A DNA stretch of 64,000 nt from Orlajensenia stereocauli. Its GTDB lineage: Bacteria > Actinomycetota > Actinomycetes > Actinomycetales > Microbacteriaceae. The position numbers were made by a program, and so were the translations under genes. The stretch lies in the NCBI RefSeq assembly GCF_039548895.1, contig NZ_JBCLVG010000003.1. The stretch is one strand, 5' to 3'. This document shows, piece by piece, positions 63,943-64,000 of the stretch (positions are counted from its first letter, which is position 1; the number at the start of each line of letters is the position of its first letter). Under the pieces are notes generated by a model, which was not told the DNA's origin, made no database searches, and saw only the letters and a list, made by a program, of their open reading frames with translations.

Positions 63943-64000
63943 CCCCCCCCGCCCGCCCGCCGAAGCGCCGCGCGACGCGCGCCCTCCTCCCGCCCGCCCG
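63943..64000. repeat. Low-complexity C/G-rich end of the window
   Basis: C8 at 63943-63950 followed by GCCC-type repeats and CGCG runs up to the window edge. No gene or hairpin can be assigned before the sequence stops. Confidence 0.6.

Overview
The window is a 64 kb piece of a high-GC (roughly 68% by eye) actinobacterial chromosome. Gene families, the ZTP riboswitch in front of glyA, the DUF6350-purN-purH order, the sucCD neighbourhood and the frequent GGCATCCG/CGGATGCC word all fit the family Microbacteriaceae; genus is not resolved. It is a normal housekeeping and catabolic chromosome segment. I see no prophage, insertion sequence, CRISPR array, rRNA or tRNA.

Layout. 1-8.4 kb: end of sucD, two membrane proteins of unknown role, purN-purH, an amino-acid dehydrogenase and a membrane-anchored dimethylargininase. 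8.4-15.6 kb (minus): a four-gene MacB/FtsX-type ABC exporter operon. 15.7-19.7 kb: a promoter, a 28-codon mini-gene and a heterodimeric ABC exporter. 19.7-25.6 kb: PLP decarboxylase, membrane protein, a receiver-only regulator, a NarL-type two-component pair, an alkyltransferase-like protein and a GNAT acetyltransferase. 25.8-28.7 kb: icd and an ABC-F protein. 28.8-38.3 kb: a complete amino-sugar locus (ROK repressor, ABC sugar importer, GH3 hexosaminidase, ROK kinase, nagB, and convergent nagA). 38.4-45.7 kb: purU, an MFS transporter, two LtrA paralogues, a frame-broken GH20 hexosaminidase and a LysM lipoprotein. 45.8-48.1 kb: ZTP riboswitch with glyA-folD. 48.2-51.7 kb: a nonulosonic-acid cassette (NeuA-HAD fusion, NeuB, putative glycosyltransferase). 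51.8-57.1 kb: gamma carbonic anhydrase, YbaK with a C12 tract, and the galactose genes galK-galT / deoR-galM. 57.2-59.7 kb: fasciclin lipoprotein divergent from sigK-rskA. 59.8-64 kb: alpha/beta hydrolase, LLM oxidoreductase, MpaB-like oxygenase and a 5'-3' exonuclease.

How the genes work together. The 28.8-38 kb locus explains uptake of GlcNAc-containing oligosaccharides, intracellular cleavage, phosphorylation, deacetylation and deamination to fructose-6-phosphate; the damaged GH20 at 43-45 kb would be the secreted counterpart. One-carbon metabolism recurs: purN and purH consume 10-formyl-THF, purU releases formate from it, glyA and folD make and interconvert the folate units, and the riboswitch before glyA senses ZTP/ZMP, the PurH substrate that accumulates when 10-formyl-THF runs out. 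The fasciclin/sigK/rskA group reproduces the mycobacterial SigK-Mpt70/83 circuit, and I find matching candidate promoters in both directions.

The most unusual items are the dimethylargininase fused to four membrane segments, the AbrB-like domain at the end of an ABC ATPase, the mini-gene before the ABC exporter, the poly-C frameshift in ybaK, the dispersed intergenic repeat (four copies) and the strongly over-used GGCATCCG word. Starts were chosen by reading frame, overlap, RBS and family length; all functions are from reading the sequence, not from searches.
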